Source: Limnohabitans sp. Bal53 (lineage in GTDB: Bacteria > Pseudomonadota > Gammaproteobacteria > Burkholderiales > Burkholderiaceae_C). From it: a stretch of 64,000 nt of DNA. The translations under genes and the position numbers were made by a program. Each line of letters begins with the position of its first letter. Position 1 is the first letter of the stretch. Under the pieces are notes generated by a model. It was not told the DNA's origin and did no database searches. It saw nothing but the letters and a program-made list of their open reading frames with translations. Shown here piece after piece: positions 17,476 to 27,982 of this stretch. The DNA is taken from assembly GCF_003063355.1 (NCBI RefSeq), contig NZ_NESH01000001.1, positions 434,001 through 498,000 of the forward strand, in the 5' to 3' direction.

Positions 17476-18243
17476 TTACTTGCCCACCAGCTGGGTGAAC
17501 TTGTCCGCCTCGAAGGTCTCGCGGGTGGCCGCATCGCCAGGCATGGCCACTTGCTGCTGGGCACACAGCTGCTCCAGCGCTTGCCAGATCATGGCGATCT
17601 GGTGTTCTTGCCCGGCCGCGTTGTCGATCAAACCGCGCAGTGCCTGACTGACCGGGTCATCGTCTTGCGTGATGCCATAAGCCGTGAACTTGCGGTCCGT
17701 GCTCGACACATCAGCACTCTCACCCGCCTTGGACGGAATGATGCGCGCTGGAATGCCCACCGCTGTGGCCCCCGCAGGCACCGGCTTGATGACCACGGCA
17801 TTGCTACCAATCTTGGCCCCATCACCCACCTCAAAGCCGCCCAGCACCTTGGCCCCAGCGCTGACCACCACATCTTTACCCAGTGTTGGGTGACGCTTAA
17901 CACCTTTGTACAGCGATGTGCCGCCCAAGGTCACGCCTTGGTAAATCGTGCAACCGTCGCCAATTTCAGCGGTTTCGCCCACCACCACACCCATGGCGTG
18001 GTCAAAAAACACGCGCTCACCGATCTTGGCCCCCGGGTGGATTTCAATGCCGGTCAAGCCCCGAGCCACATGCGAGATGAAACGACCCAACCACTTGAAG
18101 CCGTGGTTCCAGCACCAGTGCGCCCGGCGGTGCAGCACCAAGGCGTGCAGGCCTGGGTAACAGGTCAGCACCTCCCAGGCGGTGCGTGCTGCGGGGTCCC
18201 GGTCAAGGATGCATTGGATGTCGGAGCGAAGGCGAGAAAACAT
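17476..18243 (-). CDS. cysE: Serine O-acetyltransferase
   Basis: 255 residues. After a helical N-terminal part, a left-handed beta-helix of hexapeptide repeats runs from about residue 65 ([18 protein letters not shown]) to residue 165, with the active-site histidines in [17 protein letters not shown] and GVKRHPTLG. The C-terminal 80 residues are an extra tail beyond the short form. It acetylates serine with acetyl-CoA, the first step of cysteine synthesis. It starts 11 bases after trmJ on the same strand, so they are probably one transcript. Confidence 0.93.
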   Translation of the reverse strand: MFSRLRSDIQCILDRDPAARTAWEVLTCYPGLHALVLHRRAHWCWNHGFKWLGRFISHVARGLTGIEIHPGAKIGERVFFDHAMGVVVGETAEIGDGCTIYQGVTLGGTSLYKGVKRHPTLGKDVVVSAGAKVLGGFEVGDGAKIGSNAVVIKPVPAGATAVGIPARIIPSKAGESADVSSTDRKFTAYGITQDDDPVSQALRGLIDNAAGQEHQIAMIWQALEQLCAQQQVAMPGDAATRETFEADKFTQLVGK

Positions 18244-18254
18244 AGGCTTTGAGT

Positions 18255-18986
18255 CTATCGCTTGCCGCTGGCGTTTTGGATCATGGCCTTCGCCACCCCG
18301 CGCAGGATGTGGATTTCTTCCGGGCTCAAGTCGGCCCGGTTGAACAACTGGTTCAGGCGCGGCATGAGTTTTTTGGGGGCAGCCGGGTCCAGAAAACCAA
18401 TGTCGGTCAGCGCCTGCTCCCAGTGGCCGAGCATGCCCGCCACTTGTTGTGCGTCGGCCTTGTCCGCGGGCGGCACGGCGTCCTGCACGGGGAAACCGCC
18501 CAAAGCCACCCGCCAGTCATAGGCGATGACCTGAATGGCCGAGCCCAAGTTGAGCGAGCCAAACTGCGGATTCGTCGGGATCGACAGCGCCACATGGCAG
18601 CGGTAAACATCCTCGTTTTTCATGCCAAACCGCTCAGAGCCGAACAAGAAGGCCACACATTGCTCGGGTGCACCGGGCCGGGTCAACTCGGCAAAGTGCT
18701 CCCGGGGCGAGCGGGTGGGCGGGCCAAAGTCGCGCGGCGTCATGGCGGTGGCACACAGGTGGGTCACGCCATCCAAAGCTTCTTCCAGTGTCTCCACCAC
18801 ACGGGCCTTGGCCAGCACATCGTTGGCGCCACTGGCGCGCTGAATGGTTTCCTCTTTGCGCAGCACATTCGGCCAGCGGGGTGCCACCAGCACCAAATCG
18901 TCAAAGCCCATGACCTTCAGGGCCCGGGCGGCAGCGCCCACATTGCCAGCATGGCTGGTTTCTATCAAGATAAATCGCGTTTGCAT
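18255..18986 (-). CDS. trmJ: tRNA (cytidine/uridine-2'-O-)-methyltransferase TrmJ
   Basis: 243 residues of the SPOUT class. The N terminus [20 protein letters not shown] and the knot motifs [10 protein letters not shown] and [20 protein letters not shown] are diagnostic for TrmJ/TrmH-like 2'-O-methylases; the family member TrmJ modifies position 32 of the anticodon loop using S-adenosylmethionine. The ATG at 18986 starts the conserved fold exactly; upstream sequence in the same frame belongs to the divergent suhB gene. suhB begins 149 bases away on the other strand. Confidence 0.92.
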   Translation of the reverse strand: MQTRFILIETSHAGNVGAAARALKVMGFDDLVLVAPRWPNVLRKEETIQRASGANDVLAKARVVETLEEALDGVTHLCATAMTPRDFGPPTRSPREHFAELTRPGAPEQCVAFLFGSERFGMKNEDVYRCHVALSIPTNPQFGSLNLGSAIQVIAYDWRVALGGFPVQDAVPPADKADAQQVAGMLGHWEQALTDIGFLDPAAPKKLMPRLNQLFNRADLSPEEIHILRGVAKAMIQNASGKR

Positions 18987-19134
18987 GCCCCGATTGTCCA
19001 CCCTGGGACCTGGCCCGCGAGACCGCCTCGGCGCTGCGTGACACCCAAATGACGGGCGTGCGTGCTTTTCATGAGAAAATGCAGCCCTTGTTGCCGCGAT
19101 CGTGCGTGCGTTACACCCGTTCTTCACACAATTC

Positions 19135-20097
19135 ATGTCGTCCAATCTCCACCCCATGCTCAACGTGGCCATCAAGGCTGCGCGCGCCGCTGGCGCCATC
19201 ATCAACCGCGCTGCGCTCGACGTTGAAGCGGTCCGCATCTCGCAAAAGCAGGTCAATGACTTCGTCACCGAAATTGACCACGCCAGCGAAAAAGTCATCA
19301 TCGAGACCCTGCTGACCGCCTACCCTGACCACGGCATCCTGGCCGAAGAGTCGGGCCGCGAATTCGGTAACCCGCTCGCTGACCACATCTGGATCATCGA
19401 CCCCCTGGACGGCACGACCAACTTCATCCACGGCTTCCCCGTTTACTGCGTGAGCATTGCCCTGCAAGTGCGCGGCAAGATCGAGCAAGCCGTCATTTAC
19501 GACCCCACCCGCAACGATTTATTCACCGCCACCAAAGGCCGTGGTGCGTTCATGAATGACCGCCGCCTGCGCGTGAGCAAGCGCATCCGCTTGCAGGAAT
19601 GCATCATCTCAACGGGCTTTCCCTTCCGCAAGGGCGACAACTTCAACCAGTACCTGCGCATGATGGGCGACGTCATGCAACGCACCGCCGGCCTGCGCCG
19701 CCCCGGTTCCGCCGCTTTGGACTTGGCCTACGTGGCCGCAGGTTTCACCGACGGTTTCTTTGAAACAGGCCTCTCGCCTTGGGACGTCGCTGCAGGCTCG
19801 CTGCTGGTGACCGAAGCCGGTGGCCTGATCGGCAACTTCACGGGCGAGTCCGACTTTTTGGAACAAAAAGAGTGCCTGGCGGGTGCCCCTCGCATTTACG
19901 GCCAGCTGGTCACCATCTTGGGCAAGTACAGCAAATTTGCCAGTGCGGGCGACAAGGCCAACGTGCGCACCGCTGTGGACGCCCTGAGCCGCGAGCGCAC
20001 TGGTGATACGCACAACCCGGACGCCGAAGGCGCTGACGCTGCCCCCAGCGAAAGCACCGAAGCGGCCAGCGACGAGCGCAAAGACGCGCCGTTTTAA
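19135..20097 (+). CDS. suhB: Inositol monophosphatase family protein SuhB
   Basis: 320 residues. The metal-binding motifs of the family are present: EES (AEESGREF), [14 protein letters not shown] and [18 protein letters not shown]. In bacteria SuhB hydrolyses inositol-1-phosphate and also helps rRNA transcription antitermination. The last 45 residues, rich in Glu, Ala, Ser and Asp, are a nonconserved acidic tail. The ATG at 19135 was preferred to one at 19102 because the family begins with the [16 protein letters not shown] block. A strong intrinsic terminator follows 35 bases after the stop. Confidence 0.93.
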   Translation: MSSNLHPMLNVAIKAARAAGAIINRAALDVEAVRISQKQVNDFVTEIDHASEKVIIETLLTAYPDHGILAEESGREFGNPLADHIWIIDPLDGTTNFIHGFPVYCVSIALQVRGKIEQAVIYDPTRNDLFTATKGRGAFMNDRRLRVSKRIRLQECIISTGFPFRKGDNFNQYLRMMGDVMQRTAGLRRPGSAALDLAYVAAGFTDGFFETGLSPWDVAAGSLLVTEAGGLIGNFTGESDFLEQKECLAGAPRIYGQLVTILGKYSKFASAGDKANVRTAVDALSRERTGDTHNPDAEGADAAPSESTEAASDERKDAPF

Positions 20098-20132
20098 GCG
20101 CGCGACGGACGCGTCCAACACGCGTCTTCACC

Positions 20133-20168
20133 ACAAAAAAAGCACCCCAAGTGGGGTGCTTTTTTTGT
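20133..20168. terminator. Bidirectional intrinsic terminator
   Basis: A perfect 16-bp stem (20133-20148 with 20153-20168) closes on the loop AAGT. The inner stem is GCACCCC/GGGGTGC, flanked by seven A on the left and seven T on the right. It can therefore stop transcription of suhB (plus) and of the CorC/HlyC-type gene (minus), whose stops are 35 and 13 bases away. Confidence 0.93.
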
Positions 20169-20181
20169 GCCTGCAGGCCCA

Positions 20182-21513
20182 TCAGTTGCCGGGTGTTGGC
20201 TCGTCGTCTGAATCGCCCTTCGCATCTTCAGACGGCAAGCGCACGGCCAACACCTTGTCGATGGCGCGTCCATCCATGTCCACGATCTCCAGCCGCCAGC
20301 CTTCCCACTGCACGACATCGGCCACCTTGGGCAAGGTGCCGGTCAGCAGCATGATCATGCCGCTCAGGGTGTGGTAGCGGCCACGCTCTTCTTCGGGCAC
20401 CTCTTCCAGACCCAAGCGGTCCTTGAGTTCCGGCACCGGAATGTGGCCGTCCAGCAGCCAGCTGCCGTCTTCGCGCTGCACCGCCCAAGAGGTTTCGGGA
20501 TCTCGTGGCTGGAACTCGCCCGTGATCGCCTCGATCAAGTCCTGCAGCGTGATGATGCCCTGCACCTCACCGTACTCATCAATCACAAAGGCCATGTGCA
20601 CATCGGACAGCCTGAAGTTGTCCAGCAACTCCATGCCGGTGATGGTCTCGGGCACATACAAAGGCGATTGAAGCGCTTGCTCGCGCAGCGACTGCGACTT
20701 GTCCTTCAGGGCGCGAGCCAACCATTGGCGCGCATTGATCACACCCAAGATGTTTTCAATGCCGCCTTGCACCACCGGAAAGCGTGCGTGGTCTGACTCT
20801 TCGATGTGGCGTAAGTTATCCTCAAAAGAGTCGTCTACGTCCAAACACACGATGTCTGCACGCGGCACCATGAGCGAACCGATTTGCCGGTCGTCCAAGC
20901 GGAACACGTTGCGCACCATGGTGTGCTCGTGCGACTCGATCACACCGGCAGAAGTGCCCTCGACCAGCATGGCGTGGATTTCTTCTTCGGTCACGGGCGT
21001 GCCCTTGGTCTCCTTCACACCCATCAGGCGCAACAAGGCGCGGGTGGAAGCCGACAACAAAATCACAAAAGGCTTGGTCGCCAGCGCCAGAAAGTTGATG
21101 GGGCGGGCCACCAGGCGGGCAAAGGTCTCAGGGTAAGACTGACCGATGCGCTTGGGCACCAACTCGCCCACCACAATCGAGAAATAGGTGATCGTCAACA
21201 CCACAATGCCAGTGGCGGCAAAGCTGGCATAAGCATCAGGGACACCCAAAGACATCAGCCACATGGCCATGGGCGCAGCCAAAGCGGCCTCACCCACAAT
21301 ACCGTTCAGCACACCGATGGAGGTGATGCCGATCTGGATGGTGGACAAAAAGCGCGTGGGGTCTTCCCCCAGTTTGACAGCCGCTGCCGCGCCGCTGTCG
21401 CCCTCATCGATGAGCTTCTGAAGCCGGGCTTTACGGGCCGTGACCAAGGCAATCTCGGACATGGCAAACACCCCGTTCAGGCAGATGAGGGCAAAAAGTA
21501 TCGCTATTTCCAT
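20182..21513 (-). CDS. HlyC/CorC family transporter (CNNM-type, DUF21-CBS-CorC)
   Basis: 443 residues. Four hydrophobic segments within residues 1-150 form the DUF21 (CNNM) membrane domain. Two CBS domains follow (about 205-330; LMVPRADIVCLDVDDS, HMAFVIDEYGEVQGIITL), then a CorC_HlyC domain (about 345-430; DGSWLLDGHIPVPELKDRLG). Such proteins are linked to Mg2+ or Co2+ efflux; older annotations call them hemolysins. It is transcribed towards suhB and ends at the shared terminator. Confidence 0.9.
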   Translation of the reverse strand: MEIAILFALICLNGVFAMSEIALVTARKARLQKLIDEGDSGAAAAVKLGEDPTRFLSTIQIGITSIGVLNGIVGEAALAAPMAMWLMSLGVPDAYASFAATGIVVLTITYFSIVVGELVPKRIGQSYPETFARLVARPINFLALATKPFVILLSASTRALLRLMGVKETKGTPVTEEEIHAMLVEGTSAGVIESHEHTMVRNVFRLDDRQIGSLMVPRADIVCLDVDDSFEDNLRHIEESDHARFPVVQGGIENILGVINARQWLARALKDKSQSLREQALQSPLYVPETITGMELLDNFRLSDVHMAFVIDEYGEVQGIITLQDLIEAITGEFQPRDPETSWAVQREDGSWLLDGHIPVPELKDRLGLEEVPEEERGRYHTLSGMIMLLTGTLPKVADVVQWEGWRLEIVDMDGRAIDKVLAVRLPSEDAKGDSDDEPTPGN

Positions 21514-21608
21514 ACAACGGGCTCGCCTGAGCCCTGAGAGTTGAGAGGCTTACATTGTATGCAAATGCATTTCAGCCCCCCAATGGCCTTGACGGCCTGC
21601 GCGCAACA

Positions 21609-21956
21609 TCACTTCAAAAAGTTGGGCCAAGCCCCGATGTTGTGAACCGGCGAAAAACCCTTCTTTTTGAGCAGCATCTTGGCCATGCCACTGCGGGTGC
21701 CACTGGCGCAGCCCACCACCACTGGCGCATTGCGTGGAATTTCATCGAGCCGGGCACCCAGTTCCTGCAATGGAATATTGACCGTGCCGGGCGCATTGGC
21801 GCTGGCAAATTCAGCCACTGAGCGCACATCCAGCATGGTTGCGCCTTGCTGCTTCAAAGCGGGCAGCATGCCCACCACACGGCGGGCATTCCACCATTTG
21901 TAGCCCAACCAAAGGGCCAAGGCCAACATGGGCCAGTAGTTTTTCAAGAATTCCAT
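21609..21956 (-). CDS. Membrane-anchored rhodanese-like protein
   Basis: 115 residues. One N-terminal membrane helix ([17 protein letters not shown]) is followed by a rhodanese domain with [20 protein letters not shown] and the active-site loop [12 protein letters not shown], where Cys is the sulfur-carrying nucleophile (C-x4-R spacing). It likely moves sulfane sulfur at the inner membrane, but partner and substrate are unknown. The ATG at 21956 starts the helix; the frame open to 21995 adds nothing conserved. It is divergent from mutS. Confidence 0.85.
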   Translation of the reverse strand: MEFLKNYWPMLALALWLGYKWWNARRVVGMLPALKQQGATMLDVRSVAEFASANAPGTVNIPLQELGARLDEIPRNAPVVVGCASGTRSGMAKMLLKKKGFSPVHNIGAWPNFLK

Positions 21957-22073
21957 GCGTCCAAAACCTTCGTGCATCACAACAAGGACCGCCATGGTAC
22001 CCCGCGCCGAATAAAATCAACGCTCTATTGCACACCTGCCCCGGTGATCCCTGCCGAATCGGCCCAGCCCTTG

Positions 22074-24734
22074 ATGCCAAACGACACCTCTCCTGCCCCC
22101 AGCCCCGCTGACTACGCTGGCCACACGCCCATGATGGCCCAGTACCTGGGCATCAAGGCGGAGTTTCCAGACACGCTGGTGTTTTACCGCATGGGCGACT
22201 TTTACGAGCTCTTCTTTGGCGACGCCGAAAAAGCCGCAGGCCTGCTCGACATCACCTTGACGCGCCGGGGTCAGTCGGCGGGCCAGCCCGTGCTGATGGC
22301 GGGTGTGCCCTTTCATTCGGTCGAGACGTATTTGGCCCGGCTCATCAAGCTGGGCGAGTCGGTCGCTATTTGTGAACAAGTGGGCGATGTGGCTACATCC
22401 AAAGGCCCGGTCGAGCGCAAAGTGGTGCGCGTGGTCACCCCCGGCACCCTGACCGACACCGAGCTGCTGTCCGACAAAAGCGAAGCGATCTTGCTGGCCG
22501 TACACCAAGCGGGCAAAAACCGCTGCGGCTTGGCGTGGCTGAGCGTCACCCAAGGCGTGGTGCACCTGGCCGAATGCGGCCAAGATGAACTGGCCGACTG
22601 GATCGACCGCATCGCGCCCAGCGAACTGCTGGCCAGCGCGGGCATGACGCCCACCTTTGAGCAAAAACTGCGCAGCCTCAAAACCGCTGGTCGGGGCAGC
22701 TGGTCTTTTGCCATGCGGCCCGACTTTCAATTTGACGCGGGCTTGGGCCAGCGCAAACTGCTGGAGCAACTGCAGGCCGCGTCACTCGCCGCTTGGAGCG
22801 CCGATGCGCTGGCCGACGCGCACGCCGCCGCTGCGGCACTGCTCACTTACGCCGAACACACACAAGGCCGCCGCCTGCCGCATGTGCAGCGGGTGCAGGT
22901 GCAGCGCTCGGACGCGCTGATTGACCTGCCCGCCAGCACACGCCGCAATTTGGAGCTGACGCAAACCCTGCGCGGCGAAAGCGCGTCGGATTCGCCCACG
23001 CTGTTTGCGTTGCTTGACTCCTGCATGACCGGCATGGGAAGTCGCTTGCTCAAAAGCTGGCTGCTCAACCCACCGCGAGACAGGCAAGTGGCGCAACAAC
23101 GCCTGCAAGCCCAAGCCGTGTTGCGCGGCGACAGCGGCGCAGGCCCCTGGAGCAGCCTGCGAGAACAGCTCAAAGGCGCCAGCGACGTGGAGCGCATCAC
23201 CGCCCGCACCGCGCTGCGCCAAGTGCGCCCCCGCGAGCTGGTGGCGCTGCGCCATGCGTTGGCGCGTGCGGCCACCTTGTCTGTGCAACTGCAAGCGCTT
23301 CAGCCCGAGCCCAGCACCTTGCTGGCCGGCATGGCCCGCTGGCTCACGCCGCCCACAAACTGCGCCGAGCTGCTGCAAATGGCCCTGCTCGAAGAGCCCG
23401 CTGCCCTGGTGCGCGACGGCGGTGTGATCGCCGACGGCCTTGACGCCGAGCTGGACGAGTTGCGTGGCATCCAAACCAACTGCGATGCGTTTTTGCTCGA
23501 CCTGGAAACCCGCGAAAAAGAGCGCACTGGCATCGCCAACCTGCGCGTGCAGTTCAACAAGGTGCACGGCTTTTACATCGAGGTCACGCAAGGGCAGCTC
23601 GACAAAGTACCTGACGACTACCGTCGCCGCCAGACCCTGAAAAACGCCGAGCGCTTCATCACGCCTGAGCTCAAAACATTTGAAGACAAAGCCCTGTCTG
23701 CGCAAGAGCGCGCGCTGGCCCGCGAAAAGTGGCTCTACGAAGGCCTGCTCGACCAGCTGCAGCCCTTTGTGCCCGCGCTCACCGCACTGGCGCAGGCCAT
23801 GGCCAGCCTGGACGTGTTGTGCGCCCTGACCGAGCGCTCTTTGACGCTCAACTGGTGCACGCCCGAGTTCACCAAAGAGCCCTGCATCGAGATTCGCCAA
23901 GGCCGCCACCCTGTGGTGGAGGCAAGGCTGGCTCAGATGTCAGGGGCCAGCTTCATCGCCAACGACACGGTGCTGGGCACCAAGCAGCGCCTGCAGATCA
24001 TCACCGGCCCCAACATGGGCGGTAAATCGACCTACATGCGCCAAGTGGCACTCATCGTGCTCTTGGCCAGCATCGGCAGCCAAGTGCCCGCCAGCCGCTG
24101 CCGCCTGGGGCCGATCGACGCCATCCACACCCGCATAGGTGCGGCCGACGACCTGGCCAACGCCCAGTCCACCTTCATGCTGGAGATGACCGAAGCCGCG
24201 CAAATTCTGCACAGCGCCACGCCGCACAGCCTGGTGCTGATGGACGAAATCGGGCGCGGCACATCGACCTTTGACGGCTTGGCGCTCGCCAGCGGCATCG
24301 CCACGCACCTGCACAACAAAACGCAGGCTTTTGCGCTGTTTGCCACGCACTACTTCGAGCTGACTGAGTTCCCGGCCACCCACACCGCCGCCGTCAACAT
24401 GCATGTGAGCGCGGCCGAATCGGGCGCGTCGATTGTGTTTTTGCACGAGCTGCAACCTGGACCCGCCAGCAAAAGCTACGGCGTGCAAGTGGCGCGTTTG
24501 GCCGGCATGCCCGCGGCTGTGCTCAACCACGCCCGCCATGCGCTCAGCGCCCTGGAAGCCGGGGCCAACGAAAGCCGCCAGCAGGTGGACCTGTTCGCCG
24601 CCCCGCCCGAATCCGAAGCCACCGGCCCCAGCCCCATTGAAGTGGCACTGGCGCAAATCAACCCCGATGCGCTCAGCCCACGCGAAGCGCTCGACGCCCT
24701 CTATGCCTTGCAGCGCCTGCTGCCCAAACATTAA
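22074..24734 (+). CDS. mutS: DNA mismatch repair protein MutS
   Basis: 886 residues, normal for MutS. The N-terminal mismatch-binding domain has [12 protein letters not shown], with the Phe-x-Glu that contacts the mismatch. The ATPase domain has Walker [13 protein letters not shown] near residue 646 and [16 protein letters not shown] (Walker B) near 722, followed by [11 protein letters not shown]. It starts mismatch repair with MutL. The ATG at 22074 is chosen because the sequence upstream in frame has no conservation; ATG at 22131 is a less likely alternative. The Anbu gene follows after 11 bases, suggesting one transcript. Confidence 0.97.
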   Translation: MPNDTSPAPSPADYAGHTPMMAQYLGIKAEFPDTLVFYRMGDFYELFFGDAEKAAGLLDITLTRRGQSAGQPVLMAGVPFHSVETYLARLIKLGESVAICEQVGDVATSKGPVERKVVRVVTPGTLTDTELLSDKSEAILLAVHQAGKNRCGLAWLSVTQGVVHLAECGQDELADWIDRIAPSELLASAGMTPTFEQKLRSLKTAGRGSWSFAMRPDFQFDAGLGQRKLLEQLQAASLAAWSADALADAHAAAAALLTYAEHTQGRRLPHVQRVQVQRSDALIDLPASTRRNLELTQTLRGESASDSPTLFALLDSCMTGMGSRLLKSWLLNPPRDRQVAQQRLQAQAVLRGDSGAGPWSSLREQLKGASDVERITARTALRQVRPRELVALRHALARAATLSVQLQALQPEPSTLLAGMARWLTPPTNCAELLQMALLEEPAALVRDGGVIADGLDAELDELRGIQTNCDAFLLDLETREKERTGIANLRVQFNKVHGFYIEVTQGQLDKVPDDYRRRQTLKNAERFITPELKTFEDKALSAQERALAREKWLYEGLLDQLQPFVPALTALAQAMASLDVLCALTERSLTLNWCTPEFTKEPCIEIRQGRHPVVEARLAQMSGASFIANDTVLGTKQRLQIITGPNMGGKSTYMRQVALIVLLASIGSQVPASRCRLGPIDAIHTRIGAADDLANAQSTFMLEMTEAAQILHSATPHSLVLMDEIGRGTSTFDGLALASGIATHLHNKTQAFALFATHYFELTEFPATHTAAVNMHVSAAESGASIVFLHELQPGPASKSYGVQVARLAGMPAAVLNHARHALSALEAGANESRQQVDLFAAPPESEATGPSPIEVALAQINPDALSPREALDALYALQRLLPKH

Positions 24735-24745
24735 AGAGCCCCCAC

Positions 24746-25573
24746 ATGACTTATTGCGTTGCCGTCAAAACCCGCGCCGGACTGGTGTTCTTGTCTGACT
24801 CCCGAACCAATGCGGGCCTGGACCAGATCAGCACCTTCCGCAAAATGATCGTTTACGAAAAAGCGGGCGACCGCTTCATGACCTTGTTGTCGGCGGGCAA
24901 CCTGAGCATTTCGCAGTCGGTGCGCGAGGTGCTGCAAATCGAAAAACTGGTCGAGCCTGGCCAAGATGAACCCCTGACCATCTGGAACGCCAAGAGCATG
25001 TTTGACGCCACCCGCGTGCTGGGCGCTGCCGTGCGCCGCGTGTACGAGCGCGATGCCGCCGCGCTGCGCGCCTCGGGTGTGGAGTTCAACGTATCCATGA
25101 TCTTCGGCGGCCAGATCGGCGGCGAAGGCATGCGCCTGTTTCAGGTCTATTCGCCCGGCAACTTCATCGAAGCGACCGACGAGACGCCCTACTTCCAGAT
25201 CGGCGAATCCAAATACGGCAAGCCCGTGCTCGACCGCGTCATCACCCCCGACACCCCGCTGGACGAAGCCGCCAAATGCGCGCTTGTGTCGATGGACTCC
25301 ACCCTCAAATCCAATCTGTCGGTGGGCTTGCCGCTGGACATGGTGGTGTACCAAGCGGGCAGCTTGCAGACCGACCGCATCATGTGCATCGACGAGCACA
25401 ACCCCTACTTCAAAATGCTGCGCACCAGCTGGGGCGACAAACTGCGTCAGATGTTCGACAGCATCGAGGACCCGATGTGGAACGGCGGCGCGACCGACAT
25501 CCCGCTCATGGTGTCCGCGCAGCGCAATGCCTTGCTCAAAAAAATCACCACCCCCGAAGAAAAGCTGATCTGA
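24746..25573 (+). CDS. Anbu-type proteasome-like peptidase
   Basis: 275 residues. The N terminus MTYCVAVKTRAGLVFLSDSR, with threonine at position 2 and STFRKM following, is that of Anbu (ancestral beta subunit, also called BPH), a bacterial homologue of proteasome beta subunits and HslV. Anbu forms large rings of Ntn-hydrolase fold; its peptidase activity and substrates are unclear. The usual neighbours of Anbu genes (circularly permuted ATP-grasp protein, alpha-E protein, transglutaminase-like protease) are absent here. The gene follows mutS by 11 bases. Confidence 0.85.
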   Translation: MTYCVAVKTRAGLVFLSDSRTNAGLDQISTFRKMIVYEKAGDRFMTLLSAGNLSISQSVREVLQIEKLVEPGQDEPLTIWNAKSMFDATRVLGAAVRRVYERDAAALRASGVEFNVSMIFGGQIGGEGMRLFQVYSPGNFIEATDETPYFQIGESKYGKPVLDRVITPDTPLDEAAKCALVSMDSTLKSNLSVGLPLDMVVYQAGSLQTDRIMCIDEHNPYFKMLRTSWGDKLRQMFDSIEDPMWNGGATDIPLMVSAQRNALLKKITTPEEKLI

Positions 25574-25604
25574 TGGCGCTGGTCCCGCAACGGACTGCGT
25601 CCAC

Positions 25605-25685
25605 GAATCGCGGTCAGAGACCGCTCCTACACCCTGCCCCCTCTGCCATGGCATGCCCTCTGTGGGAGCGGTCTCAGACCGCGAA
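25605..25685. repeat. Solitary REP pair of the 147-bp family
   Basis: TCGCGGTCAGAGACCGCTCC near 25609 and TGTGGGAGCGGTCTCAGACC at 25661 are inverted copies of the core found in the array at 16300-17460, separated by about 30 bases. The pair lies in the 175-base gap between the Anbu gene and the hydrolase gene. It can form a long hairpin and may act as a transcription barrier. Confidence 0.9.
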
Positions 25686-25748
25686 GCGTCCATCGTCCAC
25701 TGCGATGCTGCACATTTGTCGATGCACAACCAAGAACCTCAACCAGCC

Positions 25749-26900
25749 ATGAAACCCCGCATCATCTTCTCGCACGGCAACAGCTTCCCGGCCAGCACCT
25801 ACCGGGTGCTGTTTGAGAACCTGCGCCAGCGCGGCTTTGTGGTCGACGCGGTGGAGAAATTCGGCCACGATCCGCAATACCCCGTCACCAACAACTGGCC
25901 CCACTTGGTGGAACAACTGGCGGACTTTGCGCGGCACAAGCAAAACCACTACAGCAAGGCTTTTGCAGGCACAACGCAACAAGGTATGGATCGCTTCGTT
26001 CCTCGCGATGACGGAGATCTAGGCAAGCGCGATGACTGCCAAAACATCTCTTCCGATAACTGCCAACTCATCACTCCCGACAACTACCAACCCGTCACAC
26101 CCGACAACTACCAATCCGTCACACCCGACAACTACCAATCCGTCACTCCCGATAACTACCAATCCGACACTCCCGATAACTATCAATCCGTCACTCCCGA
26201 TAACTATCAATCCGTCACGCCCGATAACTACGACTCCGTCACTGCGAGCGCAGCGCGGCAGTCCATGCCTTGCTCTCCAACAACGCTTGAAACAGCCGAT
26301 GAACCCGCCTTCCTGGTCGGTCACTCGCTGGGCGGCATCTTGAGCCTCATGTGCGCCGCCCGCCATCCCGAGCTGGCGCGTGGTGTGGTGCTGATCGACT
26401 CGCCCGTGCTGGGCGGCTGGCGGGCTACTACGCTGGGTCTGGCCAAGCGCACGCCATTGATTGGGGCTTTGTCACCCGGACGTATCAGCCAAAAACGCCG
26501 CCACCACTGGCCCGATGCTCAAGCGGCGATGGAAAGCTTCGCGCACAAAAAATCATTTGCCCGCTGGGACCCGCAAGTGCTGCAGGACTACATTGAGTTC
26601 GGCACGCACGACGAAGGAGGCCAGCGCGTGCTCAGCTTCGACCGCGACATTGAAACTGCGATCTACAACAGCCTGCCGCACAAGCTCGACAGCCTGCTCA
26701 AGCGCAAACCCCTCAAATGCCCCGCCGCCTTCATCGGCGGCACGCACTCGGCCGAAATGCGCCAAGCCGGCACCGACCTGACGCACCAAGTCGTCAAAGG
26801 CCGCATCATGATGCTCGACGGCTCTCACCTCTTCCCCATGGAAAAACCCATCGCCACCGCCGCTGCCATCGAAGCGACTTTGCGCAACCTGGGCGCCTGA
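25749..26900 (+). CDS. Alpha/beta hydrolase with an in-frame repeat insertion
   Basis: 383 residues. Residues 1-69 and 183-383 make a normal alpha/beta hydrolase: IFSHGNSFPASTYR (oxyanion region), AFLVGHSLGGILSL (nucleophile Ser193) and GRIMMLDGSHLFPME with the catalytic histidine. Residues about 70-182 are an insertion: a translated REP-like motif (MDRFVPRDDGD), then eight copies of a 24-bp unit read as TPDNYQSV-like octapeptides, then Ser/Ala-rich sequence. The reading frame is preserved on both sides. Members of this family without the insertion pass directly from the LADFA helix to the nucleophile elbow. Whether the enzyme still folds is unknown. The substrate is not known. Confidence 0.8.
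   Translation: MKPRIIFSHGNSFPASTYRVLFENLRQRGFVVDAVEKFGHDPQYPVTNNWPHLVEQLADFARHKQNHYSKAFAGTTQQGMDRFVPRDDGDLGKRDDCQNISSDNCQLITPDNYQPVTPDNYQSVTPDNYQSVTPDNYQSDTPDNYQSVTPDNYQSVTPDNYDSVTASAARQSMPCSPTTLETADEPAFLVGHSLGGILSLMCAARHPELARGVVLIDSPVLGGWRATTLGLAKRTPLIGALSPGRISQKRRHHWPDAQAAMESFAHKKSFARWDPQVLQDYIEFGTHDEGGQRVLSFDRDIETAIYNSLPHKLDSLLKRKPLKCPAAFIGGTHSAEMRQAGTDLTHQVVKGRIMMLDGSHLFPMEKPIATAAAIEATLRNLGA
25988..26016. repeat. REP-like motif inside the hydrolase gene
   Basis: GGATCGCTTCGTTCCTCGCG followed by ATGACGGAG is the inverted form of the core of the 81-bp units at 13557-14054 (one base different within the first 20). It forms the left border of the coding insertion in the hydrolase gene. Confidence 0.85.
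26049..26240. repeat. Eight-copy 24-bp minisatellite, in frame in the hydrolase gene
   Basis: Eight consecutive 24-base units begin at 26049, 26073, 26097, 26121, 26145, 26169, 26193 and 26217. The first and last are the most diverged; the inner six differ at one to three positions. Each unit is eight codons, consensus peptide TPDNYQSV, so changes in copy number would not shift the frame. Confidence 0.97.
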
Positions 26901-26911
26901 CCCCTGCCCGG

Positions 26912-27742
26912 TCAAGCCACCCAGTTCACCGCCCCCGCATAACTGGTGCCCAAAATCACCAATCCAAAAGCGATGCGGTACCAGGCGAACACCACAAAAC
27001 TGTGGTCGGCCACAAAGCGCAGCAGCCAGCGCACACACACCCAAGCCGACAGGTAAGACACCAACAAACCGACCACAAACATCGGTATGTCGGCCGAGGT
27101 CAGGAGCGCATGGTTTTTGTACAGGTCGTAGGCGGCCGCGCCAAACAACATGGGAATAGCCAGAAAGAAACTGAACTCGGTGGCGGCCTTGCGGTTAAAG
27201 CCCAGCCACATGGCGCCGATGATCGTGGCGCCCGAGCGGCTCACGCCCGGCACCAAGGCAGCGCACTGAATCAAACCGACTTTCAAAGCATCGGTCCAGC
27301 GCACATCGTCCACCTCTTGGATGGGACTGACCGCACCCAAGCGCTGCAAGCGCTCGACACACAAAATCACAAAACCGCCCACGATGAAGCCAAAAGCCAC
27401 GACCAGGGGCGAGAACAACACGCTTTTGATCACATCGATGAACAAAAACCCGGCCAGCGCTGCTGGAAAAAACCCGATCAACACATTGGCCGTGAAGCGC
27501 CGCGCCTGCGGCTGCGTAGGCAAGCCCACCACCGTTTGCCACAAACGCTGCGCATACAGCGACACGATGGCCAAAATCGCCCCGGTCTGAATCACCACCT
27601 CAAACAGCTTGGTCTTCTCGCCCGGCATGTCCAGCAGCGAGGCCGCCAAAATCAAATGCCCCGTGGACGACACCGGTAAAAACTCGGTCAAACCCTCCAC
27701 CACGCCCATCACGGCGGCTTTCAGCAATAACATCAGATCCAC
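26912..27742 (-). CDS. uppP: Undecaprenyl-diphosphate phosphatase
   Basis: 276 residues with about eight membrane helices. The two active-site motifs of the UppP/BacA family are clear: [17 protein letters not shown] at residues 14-30 and [20 protein letters not shown] near 162. It recycles the lipid carrier for peptidoglycan and other envelope polymers. It is convergent with the hydrolase gene (11-base gap). Confidence 0.96.
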   Translation of the reverse strand: MDLMLLLKAAVMGVVEGLTEFLPVSSTGHLILAASLLDMPGEKTKLFEVVIQTGAILAIVSLYAQRLWQTVVGLPTQPQARRFTANVLIGFFPAALAGFLFIDVIKSVLFSPLVVAFGFIVGGFVILCVERLQRLGAVSPIQEVDDVRWTDALKVGLIQCAALVPGVSRSGATIIGAMWLGFNRKAATEFSFFLAIPMLFGAAAYDLYKNHALLTSADIPMFVVGLLVSYLSAWVCVRWLLRFVADHSFVVFAWYRIAFGLVILGTSYAGAVNWVA

Positions 27743-27982
27743 AAGCGTTCCCCAAAAATCTGGGGGGATTATCGTCGCTGAGCGGGTGGGGACTGTTCAC
27801 CCCATCGATCGAAACTCACGCCAAGAGTTGGCGAAAGCGCCCCACAAAGCGCTTGTCAGCCTCGCCACTCGCGACCGCCCAAGGCCTTTCACGCGCCCCG
27901 CGTGCAGTTCGTCGCAAACCCGTTGATCCCGCCTGATGCAGCTGCCACAGTGCAGCCACCACAAGAAGTCAGGAGGAAAACC

